Origin: an uncultured Chlorobiales bacterium
Lineage (GTDB): Bacteria > Bacteroidota > Chlorobiia > Chlorobiales > Thermochlorobacteraceae
NCBI GenBank assembly: GCA_937959145.1
Contig: CALGMC010000326.1
Coordinates: 1-8,821 of the forward strand
Reading direction: 5' to 3'
Length of the DNA stretch: 8,821 nucleotides
The notes under the pieces were generated by a model that was not told the DNA's origin, made no database searches, and saw only the letters and a list, made by a program, of their open reading frames with translations. The position numbers and the translations under genes were made by a program. Position 1 is the first letter of the stretch. The number at the start of each line of letters is the position of its first letter. Below, in pieces: positions 6,078 to 8,821 of this stretch.

Positions 6078-7075
6078 ACATCACCGTTTTAGGCGCGGGA
6101 AGTTGGGGCACAACCTTAGCAATTCTTTTGGCGGAAAAAGGACATCGCGTCGTACTATGGTCGCACAACCCTGAGAAAGCGGCGCGTCTTGCAACCGAGC
6201 GCGAGAACAAAGAGTATTTGCCACATGCACCTTTTCCTGAATTGCTTTCGGTCTGCTCCGATATTCTCGAAGCGACGAAAGGAAAAGAACTCATCGTGGT
6301 TGCAACACCTGCGCAAAAAGTGCGCGAAACTTTGCAGAAAATTACGCCGCTTAATCTCTCCGATGTCATCATTGTGAATGTTTCCAAAGGCATTGAGATT
6401 TCAACTGGCTACCGCATGTCGGAAGTAACCAAAGATGCGCTTCCTCAATTAGGCGACCATCAAATTGCCGCACTCTACGGACCGAGCCACGCCGAAGAGG
6501 TTATCGAGAAACACCCGACTGCTGTGGTTGCCGCATGCCTTGATGAACAAACAGCGGAAAAAATCCAAGAAGCGTTTTTCACGCCGATGTTTCGTGTGTA
6601 TGTCAATACGGATTTAATCGGCGTGGAAGTAGCAGGCTCGGTGAAAAACATTATGGCACTTGCCGCTGGTGCCGTCGACGGCATCGGCTACGGCGATAAT
6701 GCCAAAGCCGCACTTATCACGAGAGGGCTCGCTGAACTGTCGCGACTTGGAATCAAACTCGGCGCAAACCCTATGACCTTTGCAGGGCTTGCGGGCATTG
6801 GCGATTTGGTGGTTACTTGCAGCAGTAGGCACAGCCGAAATCGATATGTCGGTGAGCAAATCGGCAAAGGCAGAACATTAGACGATGTGCTTCAAGAAGT
6901 CAAAATGGTTACCGAAGGTGTTTATACCACCAAAGCCGTCGTCGAACTGGCGCGCAAACTCAACGTTGAAATGCCCATCACACAAGGCATTTACGATGTG
7001 CTCTTCAATCATAAGCCCCCCAAAGAAGCCGTGATGGAATTGATGACGCGCATTCCGAAATATGAAAATCGATAA
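6074..7075 (+). CDS. gpsA: Glycerol-3-phosphate dehydrogenase [NAD(P)+], GpsA
   Basis: A cytoplasmic enzyme reducing dihydroxyacetone phosphate to sn-glycerol-3-phosphate with NAD(P)H, the substrate for the PlsY encoded just upstream. It has 333 residues, the usual length. Seen: Rossmann motif GAGSWG (7-12) after an MNITVL beta strand, VSKGIE (103-108) with its conserved Lys105, GPSHAEEV (136-143), VAGSVKNIMALAAG (186-199) carrying the catalytic Lys191, GYGDNAKAALITRGLAEL (205-222), GIGDLVVTCSSRHSRNR (241-257) with Asp244 and the Arg-Asn substrate-binding pair, and TEGVYTTKAV (280-289). All key residues are present, so it should be active. The ATG lies inside the plsY stop (4-base overlap), which fixes the start and implies coupled translation. 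Its end is 5 bases from the end of the convergent gene. Confidence 0.98.
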   Translation: MNITVLGAGSWGTTLAILLAEKGHRVVLWSHNPEKAARLATERENKEYLPHAPFPELLSVCSDILEATKGKELIVVATPAQKVRETLQKITPLNLSDVIIVNVSKGIEISTGYRMSEVTKDALPQLGDHQIAALYGPSHAEEVIEKHPTAVVAACLDEQTAEKIQEAFFTPMFRVYVNTDLIGVEVAGSVKNIMALAAGAVDGIGYGDNAKAALITRGLAELSRLGIKLGANPMTFAGLAGIGDLVVTCSSRHSRNRYVGEQIGKGRTLDDVLQEVKMVTEGVYTTKAVVELARKLNVEMPITQGIYDVLFNHKPPKEAVMELMTRIPKYENR

Positions 7076-7080
7076 TGCCG

Positions 7081-8821
7081 TTAGGTATTAAACCAGTAAC
7101 TCACCTTCACCACAAACCCGCGCGAGCGCACAGCGAAATTCCCCGTGTTGTAGTTATCCGTTAAGACGATGAAGACATCAGACATTGGCGCAAATCGCCA
7201 TTGCAAGCGTGCATTCAAATTCACGTTTTCAATTTGTGTGTTGTATTGCAAAAATCCTGTGATGAAGAGCGAGCGCGTGAGCGAAAGGTCGAGGCGTGTT
7301 CCGAGCAAGGTCAGTTTCGCATCGCGAAAGGGTTCGGGCAATTCAATATCGGTTTGATTCAAACTTACTTCAATCGAGCCGTAAGGTTGAAAACGATATT
7401 GAATCCTTCCGCCGTATTCGCGGCGTGTGCCGTTGAAATAGGTGCCGTCAAAGAAATACGCGCTGTAAGTCAATCGCGGGCGAACATCGGACGCAAAGAA
7501 CACACCTACCGTTGAAAATGTGTAATCCCCAACGGGCAAGGGCGTTTGTCCGCGTCCTGTAACATCAAACTCGAAGAACAGTTTGGTGAATTGTCGCTCT
7601 GCATAAAGTTCTGCGCGAGCCGTATTTTGAAAGTTGAAGAAGTATCGGGCTTCGAGGAGTTGGTCGAGCACGGTGGATTCATTCAACGCGCGATAAAGGT
7701 CGCCGCGCACCGTGATGCCGTGATTGTTAAGCAAAGTGGACTTTGGGAAAAACCGCTTCGTTGCAATTGGCTCAAAGCGAATGACATCGTTGCGCGGCAC
7801 GAAACCGACTTCGGGGATATAATTCGCACCGATGATTTCATGATTCCATTCCAACGCGAATGCAGGCTCGTCATATCGCAGGAAAAGTGCCGTGGCATAT
7901 TGTTGTGGCTTAGCAACGGGCGTGAAGTTATGATGATAAAAAAGCCTACCGAACCAACGCCCGTCTGCTGAAAGCAAGTTGTAATCGACGCCAACAACGC
8001 GATTGAAATTGTTGCCAAGTTGCTGATTGAAATCGCGTCCTTCCCGACCTACATAAATCGCCGAGAGATTCGAGCGCGTGAAGACTTTCTGCTGAAGCGA
8101 AACGACCGTGTAGTTCTGCGGTGTGAGTTTTATGCCTGATGCCGTTTCAAACGCATTGGTTTGAATGTTGAGCAAGCCCAAGCGTAAGTCGTTATTGAGG
8201 TTGCCGCTGAGGCGTGCGCCCGCAAGAATCGGCACTTGCTCGCCCTTGAAAAGTCCAACTTGTCGCGAAAAAAACGGACGAATGCGCGAAAAGCCGAAGT
8301 TCGAGAAGAGGTCGCTGTTCTCTAAAAAAAATTGACGCTGTTCGGGAAAGAAAATGCTGAAACGCTCGAGGTTGGTGATTTGACGATCGACATCGACCTG
8401 CGAGAAATCGGGGTTTATCGTCAGGTCTAAATTCAGCGATGAAGTAACAGCAACTTTTGCATCAGTGCCATAGTTGAGCGTGTGTGCGTGTGCGCGTTGC
8501 TGCTGAAAGTTTCGTGTTAGCGTGCTGTTGGTGTAAGGAATGAGCGCAAGGTTGAGGCTCGTATTTTCAGGCGGCGACTCCCACACTAATGTGCCCGTGA
8601 AAGCAAGTGCCGATACGCTGAAGTTGCGCGGCACAGGCGACCAAGATGCGTTCTCGTTGAGTTTCAAATTGTTCCGCGAAAAATTTACGCGCCATGTTTT
8701 TGTGCCGCTCTTGAAGCGAAGCGTGTTGAACGGAATTTCCATTTCTACTATCCACTTGCCTTCTTCAAGCCGAACTTCGGCGTCCCATTTGTTATCCCAG
8801 TTGGTTTGCGTCCCGAAACTT
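7081..8821 (-). CDS. DUF5916 / CBM9-like domain outer-membrane protein (partial, N-terminus beyond window)
   Basis: The frame is open to the window edge, so the visible 579 residues are the C-terminal part; Met at 8742 is internal. The visible sequence starts at the end of a CBM9-like beta-sandwich (SFGTQTNWDNKWDAEVRLEE, then GKWIVEMEIPFNTLRF and WRVNFSR). The family hallmark follows: INPDFSQVDVDRQITNLERF, then FFPEQRQFFLEN (8317-8352), then a FFSRQVG and GARLSG stretch. After that come many alternating aromatic/polar strands with Tyr, Phe and Asn, consistent with an outer-membrane beta-barrel. The end (LQWRFAPMSDVFIVLTDNYN, then GFVVKVSYWFNT) matches the family's closing strands. Members are usually about 700-900 residues, so perhaps 150-300 are missing, including the signal peptide. 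The family has no established reaction; despite the CBM9 label, I see no sign of a glycosidase catalytic domain in the part present. The upstream context is outside the window. Confidence 0.9.
   Translation of the reverse strand, partial: SFGTQTNWDNKWDAEVRLEEGKWIVEMEIPFNTLRFKSGTKTWRVNFSRNNLKLNENASWSPVPRNFSVSALAFTGTLVWESPPENTSLNLALIPYTNSTLTRNFQQQRAHAHTLNYGTDAKVAVTSSLNLDLTINPDFSQVDVDRQITNLERFSIFFPEQRQFFLENSDLFSNFGFSRIRPFFSRQVGLFKGEQVPILAGARLSGNLNNDLRLGLLNIQTNAFETASGIKLTPQNYTVVSLQQKVFTRSNLSAIYVGREGRDFNQQLGNNFNRVVGVDYNLLSADGRWFGRLFYHHNFTPVAKPQQYATALFLRYDEPAFALEWNHEIIGANYIPEVGFVPRNDVIRFEPIATKRFFPKSTLLNNHGITVRGDLYRALNESTVLDQLLEARYFFNFQNTARAELYAERQFTKLFFEFDVTGRGQTPLPVGDYTFSTVGVFFASDVRPRLTYSAYFFDGTYFNGTRREYGGRIQYRFQPYGSIEVSLNQTDIELPEPFRDAKLTLLGTRLDLSLTRSLFITGFLQYNTQIENVNLNARLQWRFAPMSDVFIVLTDNYNTGNFAVRSRGFVVKVSYWFNT

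Noticed and set aside
7546..7971. 141-residue plus-strand ORF opposite the DUF5916 gene
   Set aside because: It lies wholly within a well-supported gene on the other strand and shows no recognisable motif.

Overview
The window looks like ordinary chromosome from a member of the Bacteroidota/Chlorobiota (FCB) superphylum. The evidence is a DUF5916-type outer-membrane protein, which is largely an FCB family, start codons without Shine-Dalgarno sequences, and moderate GC content. A Chlorobiota-like (Chloroherpeton/Thermochlorobacter-type) source is my best guess, but that is inference and no marker gene here fixes it. No rRNA, tRNA, CRISPR array, insertion sequence or phage gene was seen. No gene-free stretch exceeds 175 bases.

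Layout. (1) Positions 1-3449, minus strand: a tripartite efflux operon read right to left. It contains a TolC-type outer-membrane factor (2013-3449), a MacA/HlyD-type periplasmic adaptor (586-1977) and the N-terminal part of a MacB/LolD-type ABC ATPase (1-549, cut by the window edge). The gaps are 35 and 36 bases. The permease is presumably just beyond position 1. (2) Positions 3622-5199, same strand: a 525-residue protein with TPRs at both ends. Its long Pro/Ser/Thr/Glu-rich middle carries two families of repeated short motifs. It is the least explained gene here and the best candidate for something undescribed. (3) Positions 5200-5357: a divergent intergenic region with a perfect 8+8 base inverted repeat and candidate promoters facing both ways. 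(4) Positions 5358-7075, plus strand: plsY and gpsA, overlapping by 4 bases. Together they make glycerol-3-phosphate and acylate it, the entry to phospholipid synthesis. (5) Positions 7081-8821, minus strand: the C-terminal 579 residues of a DUF5916/CBM9-like outer-membrane barrel protein, convergent with gpsA and only 5 bases from it.

Most of the window serves the cell envelope: phospholipid synthesis, an efflux or export pump and an outer-membrane barrel. The TPR/motif protein sits between the pump and the lipid genes and may be a scaffold. Nothing in the sequence shows directly that it works with either neighbour.
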